The position numbers and the translations under genes are program-made. Shown piece by piece: positions 6,812 through 7,417 of a DNA stretch of 7,417 bases (position 1 is its first letter; every line of letters starts with the position of its first letter). Source of the DNA: Nitrospirales bacterium (GTDB lineage: Bacteria; Nitrospirota; Nitrospiria; Nitrospirales; UBA8639); NCBI GenBank assembly GCA_013817135.1, contig JACDDF010000093.1:1-7417 (forward strand). The letters are read 5' to 3'. The notes below the pieces were generated by a model. The model saw only the letters and a program-made list of their open reading frames with translations, made no database searches and was not told the origin of the DNA.

Positions 6812-7417
6812 ATGGGCTACATCGAAGCGGTGGTGCTTGCGGTCATTCAAGGACTCACGGAATTCCTCCCGGTATCCTCTTCAGGACATTTGGTCCTGGT
6901 TCAACACTGGTTTGGTCATTTCAGTGAGACCAATTTGTTGTATGACATTATGTTGCATCTCGCGACGGTGACCGCGATCCTTGTGTATTTTCGTCATGAT
7001 CTCCTCACCCTGGGATTGGGATATGTTGGATGGAGCACAACACAAGGCAGCCTGTTTCAAGGATATGAGCGGCGGACAATCCATTATGTCCTGCTGGCAT
7101 CCATCCCCACCGCAATCATTGGATTGGGTATTCGATCCATCGGTCTTGAAACATTAGTCCAGCCCTCCGTCGTGGCCGTCATGTTGCTGATCACGGGAGT
7201 GATTCTCTGGTTGGGGCGAGGGAAAAACAGCGTCCGGGGTATTCAGGACATGAGCATTCGGGATGCCCTCGTGATTGGTATTGTGCAAGGTGTGGCGGTC
7301 CTTCCAGGGATTTCCCGGTCCGGGTCAACCATTTCCAGTGGAGTGTTGTTGGGATTGGATCGGGAATTATCGGCCCGGTTTTCTCTCTTGATTTCTATGC
7401 CGGCTATTGTGGGAGCG
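6812..7417 (+). CDS. uppP: Undecaprenyl-diphosphatase UppP (BacA), 5' part (3' end outside window)
   Basis: UppP is an inner-membrane enzyme that removes a phosphate from undecaprenyl pyrophosphate, regenerating the lipid carrier for peptidoglycan and O-antigen-type glycans; overproduction is known to give bacitracin resistance. The frame is open for 202 codons to the window edge, against about 260-275 residues for the family. Motif one, QGLTEFLPVSSSGH (residues 13-26), provides the (E/Q)xxxE pair Gln13/Glu17 and His26. Motif two, PGISRSGST (165-173), is the PGxSRSxxT signature. Hydrophobic segments lie near residues 44-60, 91-107, 119-135 and 152-164. QGV at 159-161 before motif two mirrors QGL before motif one, the family's internal inverted duplication. 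The start is fixed by an in-frame TAA at 6806-6808. The only Shine-Dalgarno-like word, AAAGG at 6795-6799, is 12 bases away, somewhat far. The gene may be co-transcribed with rfbBACD, as no terminator is seen between. Confidence 0.96.
   Translation, partial: MGYIEAVVLAVIQGLTEFLPVSSSGHLVLVQHWFGHFSETNLLYDIMLHLATVTAILVYFRHDLLTLGLGYVGWSTTQGSLFQGYERRTIHYVLLASIPTAIIGLGIRSIGLETLVQPSVVAVMLLITGVILWLGRGKNSVRGIQDMSIRDALVIGIVQGVAVLPGISRSGSTISSGVLLGLDRELSARFSLLISMPAIVGA

Overview
This window is a stretch of chromosomal cell-envelope genes from a Gram-negative-type bacterium. All recognisable genes are on the + strand, and every one belongs to a well-known family. I found no phage, CRISPR, toxin, defence or insertion-sequence genes, and no RNA genes. 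The organism cannot be named from these housekeeping proteins alone. The protein style, the moderate GC content and a GC-rich palindromic intergenic repeat remind me of Nitrospira and related Nitrospirota. That assignment is a recollection-based inference, not a search result.

Layout: (1) 1-1062, the 3' part of glmU, with the start outside the window. (2) 1199-3028, complete glmS. (3) 3029-3307, a 279-bp gap holding an AT-rich segment and then a ~123-bp imperfect inverted repeat (3166-3288) that ends just before the rfbB ribosome-binding site. (4) 3308-6744, a complete dTDP-L-rhamnose operon in the order rfbB-rfbA-rfbC-rfbD. rfbA, rfbC and rfbD are tightly packed (6-nt gap, then an ATGA overlap). 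rfbB and rfbA are separated by 72 bp containing a hairpin over the rfbB stop and a possible 13-codon leader ORF that ends in ATGA on the rfbA start. (5) 6812-7417, the 5' part of uppP (bacA), cut by the window end.

The genes form one metabolic theme. GlmS makes glucosamine-6-phosphate from fructose-6-phosphate. GlmU makes UDP-GlcNAc, the precursor for peptidoglycan and lipopolysaccharide. RfbA, RfbB, RfbC and RfbD turn glucose-1-phosphate and dTTP into dTDP-L-rhamnose for surface polysaccharide. UppP recycles the undecaprenyl-phosphate carrier on which peptidoglycan and O-antigen-type glycans are assembled. The window is therefore mainly ordinary biosynthesis. The items worth a second look are non-coding: the repeat before rfbB and the small structures in the rfbB-rfbA and rfbD-uppP gaps.
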